From Onthophagus taurus (lineage: Eukaryota; Arthropoda; Insecta; Coleoptera; Scarabaeidae), in contig NC_091972.1 in the NCBI RefSeq assembly GCF_036711975.1, positions 40,739,001 through 40,803,000 on the forward strand: a stretch of 64,000 bases of DNA, written 5' to 3'. Below, piece by piece: positions 49,381-61,700 of the stretch. Positions within the stretch are counted from its first letter, which is position 1; the number at the start of each line of letters is the position of its first letter. Position numbers and translations under genes: made by a program. Under the pieces are notes generated by a model, which was not told where the DNA came from, did not search any database, and saw only the letters and a program-made list of their open reading frames with translations.

Positions 49381-50763
49381 CCATAATATTAACAAACAAA
49401 ACCTATGATAGTGTTAATATAAATAAAGCAATTACGCATAGCTCCAAGCTTGCGTTAAAATATCTTGAGGCAACTTCTCAATATGTTCTTGAAAGACACC
49501 TTGGGGGCCATTTGAGTAGCGCGACTGTACAGAAACTGGACGATCTGCGTAGAACGAAAGTGTCTGATGTGTCCTAATGTTTATGAGGAAGTGACTGATT
49601 TGATAACTTGAGGACTTGATAGACTATACTAAAGATGACGTTGAAAAATGAGGTGAAGAAGCCATTTCTGAACACGAGTGTAAACGATACTTCATTATGT
49701 GCCATGATGGACTGTTGCAGTGGTAAGTTCATAAATGTACCAAAAGCACAGTATTCCATGGCGTTACGAAGTTCTGTAAAGTTCTCACGTAGCTGTTGTT
49801 TCTTTTATCCGTTGGAATATTTTTATCTGTCGGTTGTGATCGATTTGATGGGCTTTAACTTTATGATTTGGCGGTTACACCAGCTCCAGATTTATTTGAT
49901 TTGCTGATTTTCAAACGTTCTTGGTTATATGTGTATCTAAGGGTCTTTATTTTTTGTTTTAATTCAGCAACACCAAAGTGCTCGTTGCCCATTTCAGCTA
50001 TTATTACATGTTTTGGGGTTTATACGCAGATGTTCGTTGAGTTTCATTTTTATAATCAATGCTTGTTATATTCCGTAGGCATTCATATTCACCGTACAAT
50101 TTATTACTTTTATTATTTATTATTATTCTACTAATTTAATAGTTTCTGTCTCAGACCACTTCATTTTTCACAAACACGCTAAATAGTTGATTTAACACGA
50201 GGTTGTTCTATGCTCGACTAGTTCAATACTCAATAGCGTAGTGGCGGTAGAGCAGAGTGGAAAGTAATGTTGGAGGACGGCAAGTGCTTTTGATATTTTG
50301 TTATACATAGTTACTTAAATAACAAACAACATGATTATATTAAATAAAGAGATGGAAAACGATGATAATAGAATCAAAAATAGCCAAATTAACATGATTA
50401 TAATCTAAATCGTATTTGTATCGTTGTGTGTTGAAATTCAAATTATAGTGGCAAATTGTGTAAATTTTATTAATTTTTCAGAATTATATAAAAATACGAG
50501 AAAGTGTACAACACTCTACGCTAAAAATAATTAATATAAAAAAATTATCAATGGGTAAACTATACCTATCTGTAAACAACGATATCGGGCACTAAACACA
50601 CAAGAAATCTTCTCGTGCTCAAAAAGAATCTCGATAGCTTTTTTATGTAATAAATAGGTATCAAAACTTTAAATGAAACACTAGATTGTTGTACACTAGG
50701 ATTCACATATCTTAAATTAGAATTAAAAGAACACCAAAAATAAACTAATACAAAAATAGCTTT
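49381..50763. other. Spacer, no recognised gene
   Basis: Open frames of 60-100 codons have no motifs. The segment is AT-rich and simple in places (50100-50130, 50480-50540). Confidence 0.3.
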
Positions 50764-51218
50764 TGGAAGAGCCGGGCATCGATTCTTGTACAGCTCTGTT
50801 CAGATTTAATGCGGATCGTCCGCTGTTAGCTCCGACATGACCTTGGTACTGGAAGAAGACGGAGACATCTTTTGTTTCTATTCAATTCGATTTCTGAGAC
50901 TAAAGGAAGTTACCCTCTTCCTTAACCCAGGTAAAATCGTCCCAGTTTGATGTGGGCCGAAGAATGGATCACCCTTTTTTTAAATGTGTTGATTTTATTT
51001 TATTTCAAATCTTTTTTGATATTTTTAAGAACAACAAATACACGATTTCTTATATGTTCCTCTAATAAATGATTTTAGTGTATTTCTATAAATAAAACGT
51101 CAGATAAAAATCTCAGTAATATAATTAATATAATATAAAACTTATAAATAAAGCTTTATGAAACTCTCCTTCAAATTTTAAATATAATTATTCAATATCA
51201 AAATTACGTGAATGCAAT

Positions 51219-51739
51219 TTGTCCGTTTTCCTAAATACAATGCGTCGTGTTCCTGGTCAACGAGAGTCAGGTTTGACTACGAGGCGAGCAATTATTGTAC
51301 TTCATCAAGAAGGAATAGATAAACGGGAAATTGCCGAACGTGTAGGTTTATCAGTAAGATTTGAAGAAAATGGGAAAGTTGGCCTTATAACATCTAGATC
51401 AGGCCTAAGACTTATTCTTAATAATGCTCAACGAAGGGGAATACGTCACCGCCAATCCATTTACAACGTCCACAATCATCAAGGATTTAATTCGATATAT
51501 TTTTGATATCATCAGTAAAAACCTTGTATCCAGAAGGGATCATCACGATTGTCCAAGACAATTCACCCGTCCATTCTTCAAGAATTATTCATGATTGGTT
51601 TGACGATCATAATGAGATTAGGCGAATACCCTGGCCAGCGCGGTCACCTGATCTTAACCCAATCGAAAATCTATGGGTTTTGATGGAAAAACAGTTCAAT
51701 AAATATACCAACTTTCCGATTCGCAACTACTTATTGTGA
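51219..51739 (+). pseudogene. Tc1-type transposase, internally deleted
   Basis: The N-terminal part reads VPGQRESGLTTRRAIIVLHQ then EGIDKREIAERVGLS (paired-like helix-turn-helix). The C-terminal part reads IVQDNSPVHSSRIIHDWFDD then WPARSPDLNPIENLW, giving the second catalytic Asp and the Glu with 35 residues between them (DD35E-type spacing). The segment with the first catalytic Asp is missing and the two parts are in different frames, so it is inactive. Confidence 0.85.
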
Positions 51740-51771
51740 TTGCTTATACTTATTTATTTTCTTAATTTTTA

Positions 51772-51972
51772 AACTAAAATTAGAACTAAAACTAGAACTA
51801 ACACTAGAAACTTTCGGGTTTTGCCGTGCGTCTTTTAATAAAAGGTTTGACGTTTCGGATGCCATGTTGCAACCTTCTTCAGAAACTGGTTCGAAGTGAC
51901 ACGTCAAACCTTTTATTAAAAGACGCACGGCAAAACCCGAAAGTTTCTAGTGTTAGTTCTAATTTTAGTTTA
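51772..51972. repeat. Palindromic Penelope-type terminal repeat
   Basis: About 80 bp of AACTAAAATTAGAACTAAAA, then CTAGAACTAACACTAGAAAC, then TTTCGGGTTTTGCCGTGCGT, is repeated inverted at 51901-51972. The GTGCGTC and ACTAGAAC phrases also occur next to the Penelope-like RT fragment at 24.6 kb, so both belong to one family. The short centre holds the hammerhead-like segment. Confidence 0.65.
51845..51886 (-). ncRNA. Hammerhead-ribozyme-like motif (candidate)
   Basis: On the minus strand: GTTT, then CTGAAGA (fits the CUGANGA core), then a GGTTGC/GCATCC stem with one U-U mismatch, then GAAA, then CGTC ending in GTC, then AAAC, which pairs with the opening GTTT. The order is that of a minimal type I hammerhead with a very short stem III, as described for Penelope-like elements. 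One extra A lies between the core and stem II, which may impair folding; activity is not shown. Confidence 0.4.
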
Positions 51973-53459
51973 ATTCACACCGGCCGTGAAAGCCTTCGTA
52001 CTTATTGTAGCGTACAAAAAAAAATTAATAATCAAAAACTCAAAACAAAACGCCACGAAAAACAAGGTGCCGGCAATCTCAGTAGAGAAGGGGTGGATTT
52101 CTTTTTTTTTATAGGGCGCCAGTGGATCTACGATAGTATTCCTTGTCTCAATGCCAATCACAACAGGACCCACTCTGAAGTGAAAGTGAATGGCGAAAAT
52201 CAAAGAAAACAAAACGGACAATAATAATAATAATACTCTATTAAAAGAATTTAAAAAAAAAATAAAGTAACTTTTCGTGCAAGTAAAAAAAAATAAATAA
52301 ATCAATTATAATAATAATCATTCAAAAACTATAAGAAACAAAAATTTAATTTAACCAAAGTTTACTCGAGTTAACTGTGATCTTACAAAAACAAAAAAAA
52401 ATAAGAAAATGAACTAAAAATAAACTAAACCAAATAATAATAAATAACCAATTATTTCAGGTAAGTATAAAAATATCAAACATAATTCTAGGTAAGTAAC
52501 AATAAACTGTTCTATTTTTTTTTTTTTTATATATTTTTTCCTTTTTTTTTTTTTTTTATCTCAAACTTTATTATATTAAATTATATATTTAATTCAATAT
52601 TTTTCTCAAAATATATATAGCGTTCATATATTTGAAAAACACGCTTTTTTTGTTTGTTAACAGGTTACGAAAAAGACGACTCGACGAATGTTCCGAGAAC
52701 GAGAAAATTAAGTAATCTGACCTTGAAAATTCTGCACACGCTGAAAATTTTACTTTCCCGATGATAATTTTTTTTATCCGGAAAAGTCATACAATCTTGG
52801 GAACGACGGTTTTTAACGATGTTCGCCTGTTGGATTGACGGACCGAAATCGACAGGTCGTAGACGGTAAAATTTAGACCAAAAATAAATATCCAATACAA
52901 GAAGCGTCTCACTTCACGCACGAAAATTTATTAGAAGCACGCGTAAAAACGCAAAACGTGGTTTGAAAAATCCTCCCAAAGGAGTACCGACGAAAATTTG
53001 CAAAAACCAACAAGAATTAATCGTCGAAAAAATTCACTATGAGACCCACAATCCCAAAATAACTTCGGAGGGAACTACTAAACCCTTAATTTGGTCTCAA
53101 CGTAAAAAAAACGCACGCGGATGTTAATAAAATTTAAACCCTCGTCGCTAGCTCAACGCTTCAACCACTTCTCCAAAATCTCTACGTTTTCAAGAACGGC
53201 CCGCCGCGTCAAACCCGTTCCGCCAAAAAACCACGATCCGAAAATTTAAGAAAATTTAACCCCTCATCTATATGTAACCCTTCAAACATATTCAAAATAA
53301 ATAACTTTTTTCCAAAAAAATTTCGCGTTTTCAAATTATTTCAAATAAAACCGTTACAAATTATTCTTAATTTTTCTTTGTGATTCAGTCATCTTGGCCA
53401 TAAATCACATCACCCCGCTAGCCTGTTCGGAACTTTTACAACACTACAGAGCAGGTAAA
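51973..53459. other. Interior of the Tc1-like element, partly AT-rich
   Basis: The region 52220-52650 is simple A/T sequence with homopolymer runs (T16-type runs near 52520 and 52545). The region 52900-53300 is A-rich with CpG. No transposase or other gene could be recognised, so its origin is unclear. Confidence 0.35.
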
Positions 53460-53715
53460 ACCCAAGGTTTATATATTAAAGGTTGTCTAAGTACCTATGC
53501 TGCAATACTTTGATTTAGTTTGTGGGCGAGGGGCAAGAGCAGAAGTGTTTCGTGACGTAAGCGATCACGGATTGCGCACGCAACCTTATGGCCATGTGGT
53601 ACTCCATGCATTTGTTTAATTTGAATTACTTGGCGGTATTATTTTCCACATGTGACGTAATGCGCAGTATGGTTGCGTACGAATCTAGACAACCTCTTAT
53701 ATATAAACCTTGGGT
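53460..53715. mobile_element. Foldback MITE
   Basis: ACCCAAGGTTTATATATTAA, continuing AGGTTGTCTAAGTAC, is mirrored by GTACGAATCTAGACAACCTC then TTATATATAAACCTTGGGT. GTAAAAC occurs immediately outside both ends and may be the target duplication. 256 bp, non-coding. Confidence 0.7.
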
Positions 53716-54025
53716 AAAACCTGGATTGAATGCCTCGTGAACGTAGGTCGTTTCTAGTACAATTTTATGCCTCTAGAAGCGGCTCTTTTCGCATTATATC
53801 TGAACAGAACTGTACCTCCCCTATGCTAAGCGAGCGCTCTACCGTCTGACAATGAGTTACGCCCCCTCTTTTAAATCAAATAATAAGTGTTCAATTTCCA
53901 AATTTATGTCAACTACTATTGAAATGTATATGATTGGTTGCTTAATACATTCAATAAAATTTCTACACATTAAAAGTAGATCATAAGAGGTTTGGAGTTG
54001 AACATTTTTTTCTTAGCCTAACGAG

Positions 54026-54098
54026 GGGGGCGTAGCTCAGATGGTAGAGCGCTCGCTTAGCATGCGAGAGGTACCGGGATCGATGCCCGGCGCCTCCA
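54026..54098 (+). tRNA. tRNA-Ala: tRNA-Ala (AGC)
   Basis: A 73-nt cloverleaf: acceptor GGGGGCG with CGCCTCC and discriminator A; D-stem GCTC/GAGC; anticodon stem CTCGC/GCGAG around TTAGCAT (anticodon AGC at 54059-54061); variable AGGTA; T-stem CCGGG/CCCGG around ATCGATG. All stems pair. No intron. A T5 run at 54106-54110 is the expected Pol III terminator. The gene lies 160 bp from a broken copy on the opposite strand. Confidence 0.97.
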
Positions 54099-54965
54099 AC
54101 TCTTATTTTTCAATAAAAAATTATTTTTCCTGAAATTGTCATGTAATGTTGCAATCGCAAGGTTGTTTGGATAGAAGAATGTTTATCATTTCCAAATTCT
54201 GTAACTTTTACAGAGTCGTATATTTTATCTATAAGAATACCCCACAAAAAATATCTAGACGATATAAATCTGGTGATCTGGCAGAACAGGAAATCGGATT
54301 ACCATCGGCCTTGAGATCCATCGATCAGTATAATTACGATTAAAAACTTCAGGCTAATCCATCATTTTCCAACTAGAAAAAATTTGTATTTTTGAAATTG
54401 ATTAACTATACCATAAACTAACCCATTAAAATAAATTGAAGTTATTTTAAATAAATAAACCAAGAGTGTTATTCAGATTTATAGAACTCCCGAGAAACGT
54501 AACAATAGTAATAAAACGGTAAATTGATACGAAATGCAGAATATGAGTAAGTACTTTGATAAAAACCACTGAACAGCTATTCTATCGGTGTGTAACTGTG
54601 AGAAATTGTAATTTACTGATACTATTTGTGGTTCTTAAAGTGATATATTAAGAGGTAAAAAGAATTCTTAAATTATTTATTTCATTATCTAATCTTAGAT
54701 CCGGCATCTTATTATTTTTATTTGTTTCAGATACATACCTATGGCGCAAACAGTTCAAATGAATGTTATCTGAAAAAACGTTAAAATAGTAGGTAGGTAG
54801 ATAAGAGTTTATTACTTCGATATTTGCTTTAGTATCATAGATACAATGAACGCAATAACAACCATACCGATACTTTTGACGTTTACAATCAAATCGGCAA
54901 GTATTTATTTCAAGTTACGTTAATTCAAATCGAGAAATAATCATATAATTTTATATTCTTTGTAG

Positions 54966-55304
54966 GTGCTTTCTTGTAATCATTTTACTGAACCCGATGA
55001 CTACAGAACGAATTTTTATAATTTCATGGAATCTTTGGAAGTGTTAACATTTGACACATCCTGTCCTAATCTACTCTCGAACAATTTAAAAGACACAATA
55101 TGGGATTATAGAAAAGAGCTTTATTGTAAATACATGGACCAGCTAATCGATTGCAAGTGTAAAACGAACGAAAACGATTTTTTGAACTGTTTATCGAAAA
55201 TTCGAACTGAAATGAAAGCGGACGTTAACGAATTTCAAAGTAAGATCTCTCAATGTAATGAAAACTTTGAATTACTCGTACCAGATTGGTGTGGAAATGT
55301 ATAG
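54966..55304 (+). CDS. Terminal exon of a small Cys-containing protein, function unknown
   Basis: The acceptor TTCTTTGTAG is followed by about 112 codons to a TAG, with nine Cys (LSCNHF, DTSCPNL, LYCKYMDQLIDCKC, NCLSKI, ISQCNENF, DWCGNV). The composition is soluble, acidic/amphipathic and protein-like, suggesting a secreted helical protein. A short upstream frame at 54846 (MNAITTIPILLTFTIKSA) looks like a signal peptide with a GTATTT donor, but joining it leaves the reading frame wrong by one phase, so the first exon is unresolved. AATAAA at 55387-55392 fits a poly(A) signal. Confidence 0.55.
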   Translation: MLSCNHFTEPDDYRTNFYNFMESLEVLTFDTSCPNLLSNNLKDTIWDYRKELYCKYMDQLIDCKCKTNENDFLNCLSKIRTEMKADVNEFQSKISQCNENFELLVPDWCGNV

Positions 55305-55713
55305 AAGATTAATTCTGACGAGGTAGAAAAGGATAAGTATTTACAATTAATTTATTTTCGATACTAGTATTGAATGTACCGTAAAAAATAAATAAACTAA
55401 TTTGAAATAAATGTAATACTTATTTGTTTTTTTGATATTAATACTTTGGGATAAAAATATTTACTGGTATTAATTATAATTGGTAGGATAAAATCTTAAG
55501 AAAATTATTGCGTCGAATTTTTCTCTTTCAAAGACTCATAATTTCTAAATATAAAGGATAACATTGGTAGTTCGAACATCAAAGACAAAAATACACATTT
55601 AATCTAAATTTATATATACACATCCTCTTTGTTCTTAATCTTGGAATATAAATAGTGCCGCAATAACAATACATTCAATATAACCTAAACGATTATTTAA
55701 CAAATTATGGTTC
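55305..55713. other. 3' intergenic sequence between convergent genes
   Basis: AT-rich spacer shared by the 3' ends of the Cys-protein gene (plus) and the collagen gene (minus). It holds the plus-strand poly(A) signal and nothing else recognisable. Confidence 0.5.
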
Positions 55714-58700
55714 TTATTTAAAGCATACTGGTCCAACATTGAATCCAAACGCTTGATTTGAATTTCCATAATCTACTGGATAAAAATCGACAATAGGTAA
55801 TTGGTTCAGCTTCGGAGTTCGTATCTCAAAAACAGTTTCACTTTTACTTTTCCTAGATTTACATCCATCGAAAACGATGATTGGTTTAATCGCTTGATAA
55901 GAAAATTCTTGATCGTTTTCTCCTAATAATTTTATAGACAAGTCGTGTTTACTTGTTTTTGTATTAAACCAAGCCGCGCTATTCATACACGTGTACGTGA
56001 AGTTTTGGTATGCATTTTCGGAAAGCAGACGAAGAAATGTCATTTGTACCAAGCCAACTGTTTCATAAGTAATTTTAAATCCACCGCGTAAGTTCGAATA
56101 CCAATCATTTTTATTGTTGTTCTCTTTTCTCCAGGGAATATTTGGCATCTTGGCGCTATGAACGTCGGGAAAAACGCAACTTTCGCCTTCCGATGACATG
56201 TTACAATAAACATAAATTGCGTCGTCTATCATTCCTAAGTTTGGATCTATCCAATACCAACCGTCAAGAAATTGCGGGTGGCCATAATACAAATCTCTGC
56301 AAGTTCTAACTGGGTTATCTCTTGTACCAACTGGTTTCCTAACTCGCTCCAAATCTTGCCTCATCGAATAAATACTGCTATACATATCCAAAAATTTCAA
56401 ACTGACGTCCTCTTTATTGTAACCGTCTTCGTCGTCAACATTTGCATCGCCAGGATTTCCAGTTGTTGTGGTAACAATATCTTCATATTCAGTTCTGAAA
56501 AAATCGAAAATATTTTAAAATACAATCAATATTTATAGAAAATCTAACAAATTATAATGATTTGTCCCAGAGGAAAATAAAAACAAGTCATACATCAACT
56601 CTTCTAGACTTCTTCTTCTTCGTGCTGGAGGTCCTTTATCGTAGTTTCCACTTTGCAATTGAAACAAAAGCTCTGGTGGTACCAAAGGCATATCAGCAGC
56701 CGGTCCGGGCGGTCCGGGAGGACCCACGGGACCAGGTTCTCCTTTCAATCCACCGATTCCTTCAGACCCTTTAGGGCCAGCAGGCCCTTCTAATCCAGAT
56801 AACCCAACAGGGCCATCGTTTCCTTTCAGACCTGGTGGGCCAATCGGTCCGATGTCACCTTTTTTGCCTTCAACTCCTTGTGGACCTTTTTCGCCCCTCT
56901 CCCCCTTTTCACCCGCTTCGCCCTTCAAACCCTGGTGGCCCATTTCTCCGCGATGACCTTTCGGGCCTCGTTTTCCGCGATCTCCTTTTTGACCACGAGG
57001 ACCAGAAGAACCAATTAGACCAGCTGATCCGGGAACTCCCGGTGTACCCGGTGGACCATTATCGCCCTTGAAAAATGTTATAAAATTAATTCTTAATAAT
57101 TTTGAAAATAATCTTTACAGCTTGGCCTGGTGATCCTCTTGGACCAGTTGTTCCTTGCGAACCTGGAATTCCTTGAACGCCAACGGGTCCCATAGGGCCT
57201 GGGGGACCTGAGGCTCCTTTATCACCTTTTTCTCCTGGTAGCCCAGTGTTGCCTTGTACTCCTGCGGGTCCTTCAGAGCCAGGTTTTCCAGGGGTACCAA
57301 CTGGACCCATTTTTCCCGGTAAACCAATCTCTCCAGGAAGGCCAGGTTCTCCAGGTTTACCGTCTTCACCTTCTTTACCAATATCTCCCTTAACACCGAC
57401 TCCTCCAGGTTCGCCAGGAGGGCCTGGAAACCCTGGTGGACCGGCAACTCCTTTTGCACCTTCCGGACCAATAGCACCGCGAGGCCCGATCGATCCAGGA
57501 AGACCCGGCTTTCCTTCTTCTCCTTTTTGCCCCTGAAGACCGCGCTCACCCTGAAATAAATATAAATAAATGTACTATAGTTTCCCGGTACTGGAAGTTC
57601 GTATTCCATATAATATGTATACCTGTTTTCCTTCGGGTCCTATTGTTCCCATCGGACCCGGTTCTCCTCTATCTCCTTTTATTCCTTGTAAACCCTCGGG
57701 TCCAGTAGCTCCTGGTGAACCTTCTACTCCTTTTGTTCCTCTAGGTCCTTGTTCTCCCTGCGATCCTGGAGCACCAGGTGGGCCTTTTTGGCCAAGATCT
57801 CCTATTTCTCCTTTAATTCCTGGTGGACCTGGTAATCCTTGAGGACCTGCTGGTCCAGCAGTTCCCTGGATGCCTATTGGACCATCTTCTCCTTTAATCC
57901 CTTGTCGTCCAATTTCACCAGGAGGACCTCTTTCTCCGATAGGACCGACTGGGCCAGGTTCACCTCGTAATCCTTGAGGACCTGATGACCCTTCTGGGCC
58001 CTATAAAATTCGACAAATACAAATATAATCTTGATCGTTTTTATTTTATTTACGCTTTCTCCTTTTGAACCCTTAAATCCTTTCTCTCCAGGTGGCCCGA
58101 TGTCACCTTTATCACCGTCTTCCCCCGGAGGTCCAATTGGCCCGGGTGCTCCTGGTAATCCTCTTGCACCGGCTATACCATCGCGTCCCATAACACCGGC
58201 GGGTCCAGGTTCTCCACGTTCTCCTTTCGCTCCACCAGATCCTGGAGACCCGGATGGTCCTTTTCTTCCATCGGCACCTGGTGGTCCATCTTTACCAGGT
58301 TCTCCTTGTTGTCCCTTGTCTCCACTAGGTCCTATTAACCCTGGTGGACCATTTTCACCTTTCAAACCGGGAATGCCCTGATAAAAATAAGAATAAAAAA
58401 TAAAACATCCAACGACTTTAGAATAAATATCATATGCACCACGATGATACTATTTATTTTCAACCATTTCAAAAAATAAATACTGTTAGAAATAGATATA
58501 CTTACTGGCAATCCATTCATTCCCCTTTCTCCTGGAAATCCCGGCAATCCACTCGTTCCAGGTGATCCTGGTTTTCCTGCAGGACCTGGTAGGCCAGGAC
58601 TACCTTCTTTTCCCACTTCCCCGGGTAATCCCGATTCGCCTGGAATTCCCGGACTTCCTGGTGTTCCTGGTTCCCCAATTGGGCCTGGCTCCCCTGTAGG

Positions 58701-61700
58701 TCCTTGAGGTCCAACCACTCCGGGTGCACCCGGAGATCCTGGCGGACCGCTGTCACCAGGGGCTCCTCTTTCTCCCGGTGGTCCGGCTATACCGTCTTTT
58801 CCGTTCAGTCCGGGAGATCCAGTGGGCCCCGCGAATCCACGTGGACCTTCTGGGCCTTGAACTCCAACTTCTCCTTGAGGACCTGGAGGTCCAGGTTGAC
58901 CAGTATCTCCTTTAGGACCTGGCTGTCCTTCTCCTCCGCGCCTGCCTCTTGAACCACGAAAGCCTCGAGGTCCGGTTTCACCGCGTTCACCTGGAATTCC
59001 AGGGTGACCCTGGATAAGATTGGACAAGTATCCGTGAAAAAGATTAGACATAATTTTGAATAACTTACTCTTTCTCCCTTATCACCTGGTGACCCTACTC
59101 TTCCGGTGGCCCCTTTATCTCCTTTTTCACCGGGATTTCCTGGATACCCAGGAAATCCCTGAATGCCAATCTTACCTTTTTCACCAGAAGGACCTATTGC
59201 CCCTGTTTCTCCTCTAGGTCCATCGTATCCCTGAGAGAGTCTTAATATATTAAATTTGTTTGCGGCAAAAGACATTACATTACTTTGGGTCCCTCTGGCC
59301 CTTCTAAACCTGATGCACCAACACTTCCTTGTACTCCAATATCACCTTTACTACCAGCTTCCCCCTTTTCTCCTTCAGGGCCCTTGTCTCCTTTGTCACC
59401 CTTATCTCCTTGTTGTCCTCTTTTTCCTTCATCACCTTTAGGTCCTCTTCCTCCAGGAAATCCGATCGAGCCAACTGAACCTTGAATACCTTGATCTCCC
59501 TTTGGACCGGGTATTCCCGGATTTCCCGGATGTCCTGGCAAACCTTCTGATCCTGGTAGACCGGGAATTCCGGGCTTTCCTTGCGGACCCTTGAAGGAAA
59601 AGAAAGAATAAGCTGAATAATCATCTAAAATGTTAATTTTACTTATTTACAGCCCAGAACTTTTGAAATATAATTGCTTTAGCTATTATACATACAATAA
59701 CTAGGAAGTTGCTTAAGAACCGCACATTTTTTTAACTAAAAAAAGTTAAACGGTATTGTTCGGTTGGCATTGTTTGCTGTACTGTCGGATTATTTTGGTT
59801 AGTTATGATTCTTTTCGGACTCAAGATCCACGTGAGATGTTTAAAATCACAAGATTTTTTTTTTGAGAATTAAAATTATACAAGTTTGATTCAACACCAA
59901 CACTCTTATTTGAAAGGAATAATTTTTCTCCCAAACGACTTATGTTTTCGAGATTCTTGTTTATATACTTTACTTAACTAATACATATTGCTACCTTAAA
60001 CAATCGCACAATTTGTGTAAATCAACTTTAATCAGACTGTAGCAGTAAATTAAAAATTCACCATGATTCCTGGGGGCCCTAAATGTCCCTGTGGTCCCGG
60101 TGAACCCATAGATCCAGCCGGTCCAGTTTGTCCAGGTGCACCCGGTTGTCCAACCGGCCCTTGGCTGCCTTTAGGCCCAATAGGCCCTTCATTCCCTGGA
60201 ATTCCTGGGCTGCCAGGCATTCCTGGAAGCCCTCTTGGTCCTGTAAATCCTCTAGGTCCCTAAACATATTTAAAGGTTACAAACAAAAAAATTGTTATTA
60301 TGTTTATTGTTACCATTTCTCCTGGCATTCCTGGCAATCCCGGGGGACCCTCTTCCCCTTGCATTCCTTCATGTCCAGGCATTCCTTTCTCTCCTTGTAA
60401 GCCAAGATGTCCTCTTTCACCTTTATCGCCAGGAAGACCTGGTAAACCAACCATGCCTTGTTCGCCTTTTGTTCCAGAAGGTCCAGAGAGACCTCTATCT
60501 CCATCCCTTCCTGGTCGACCTCTTCTACCTTCACGTCCCGGATGTCCTATCGGACCTCTTACACCTCGTGGACCCTAAAATATTGTTCTGGCTAAGAGAA
60601 TGTTTAACTATATTAAATATTTTCATACCGGTTCGCCAATTTCACCAGGTTCTCCTTTAGTTCCTTCTGCGCCTGTTGGCCCTTCCGGTCCGGGAAGTCC
60701 AGTCAAGCCCATTGGACCTTCAGTTCCCCTCATAGACATCTTCAAAAAGGATATCACGTACTTTAAACAGTCAAGAAATTGTGGATGGATTTTCTCGTCA
60801 AGATACTCACCATGTGTTGAGCTAACATTTGTCTTAAGGATTCCGTTTGGCTATCTGGACCTTTATCATTTCCTTGAACGTTCATCTAAGAATTCATAAT
60901 AAAAATATTTTACAAAAAAGAAATTTTACATTTATTTACTGGAAGCATGAAAACATTTCCGGGCGGTCCAGGACTTCCTGTCACTCCCGGATAACCGTCC
61001 CTTCCCGAATCTCCTTTTGGACCCGGATTTCCCGGTAATCCTGGAGGTCCAGGATAACCACGCGGACCAGGTGGACCTCTGTTAGGGTTGTAAGGATAAT
61101 TTGGAGAGTAGGGACCATTATTTGAATCGGTTGGAGAACTTTCATATTCCGGCAAATCTGGAAGATCTAGTGTTTTTTCTGATGCGTTAGTGACTTCTGG
61201 TTGTTCGGTCATATCAATATTTTCATCAATTTCAGTTGTGGTTCCTTCAGCAGTTTCCGTAGAAAATTGTGAATAATCAGGACCAATTAAACTACTTCCA
61301 ACGCCTTGTAAATCCTTATCCTTCGTACTTAAATCATGTTCCATATTATCTATGTATCCTACATTTTGATTAAAATTTTTAAATTCCGTTGAATTTCGTT
61401 TCTGGTTGAGATGCTCTAATTGAACATTTCCATTTAAAAGAAATTCGTTTCTTTGTTCAAACAGATTATTCTTGTTTCTAAGCATTTCCTGATTCAGTTT
61501 TGAGTTGACAATGTCAAAATTACTGTTATTCTGAGCAATTATATTCAGTCCTCGGTTAGATTCTGTTTCTACATTTGAAGAAAATTCAATATTTTTAATA
61601 TTGCTTCCATGATTCGATAAATTATTTAAAGAGTTACTCGAAGAAGTCTTGATCTTAGCATCAATATTATTGCCATGATTTAATAAATTATTGCTTGATG

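Larger units (their letters stand above)
50791..53812. mobile_element. Tc1-like element inserted in a tRNA-Ala gene
   Basis: The ends CAGCTCTGTTCAGATTTAAT (left) and ATTATATCTGAACAGAACTG (right) are inverted over about 25 bp, with TA on both sides (50789-50790 and 53813-53814). It is larger than a normal Tc1 (about 1.3-1.7 kb) because it carries other insertions: a palindromic Penelope-type repeat (51772-51972) and a foldback (53460-53715). Confidence 0.85.
50764..53866 (-). pseudogene. tRNA-Ala pseudogene split by a Tc1-like insertion
   Basis: On the minus strand the 5' half (53866-53813) begins GGGGGCGTAACTCA, retains GGTAGAGCGCTCGCTTAGCA with the AGC anticodon, and stops at GGGGAGGTA. The 3' half (50790-50764) resumes with TACAAGAATCGATGCCCGGC then TCTTCCA, the T-arm and acceptor strand. 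The two halves fit the intact tRNA-Ala at 54026 base for base in spacing once the 3022-bp insert and one TA are removed. The D-loop also carries extra bases, so it may already have been decaying. Confidence 0.85.

Noticed and set aside
50764-50790. Stand-alone tRNA-derived SINE
   Set aside because: The piece fits the other half at 53813-53866 exactly, so a split tRNA gene explains it better.
54846-54900. Signal-peptide-like first exon for the gene at 54966
   Set aside because: The donor phase is incompatible with the downstream frame; kept as an open question, not annotated.
56562-60660. Many plus-strand frames rich in Pro and Ser across the collagen gene
   Set aside because: They are antisense shadows of Gly-X-Y repeats; splice junctions, the COLFI domain and the frame all support the minus strand.
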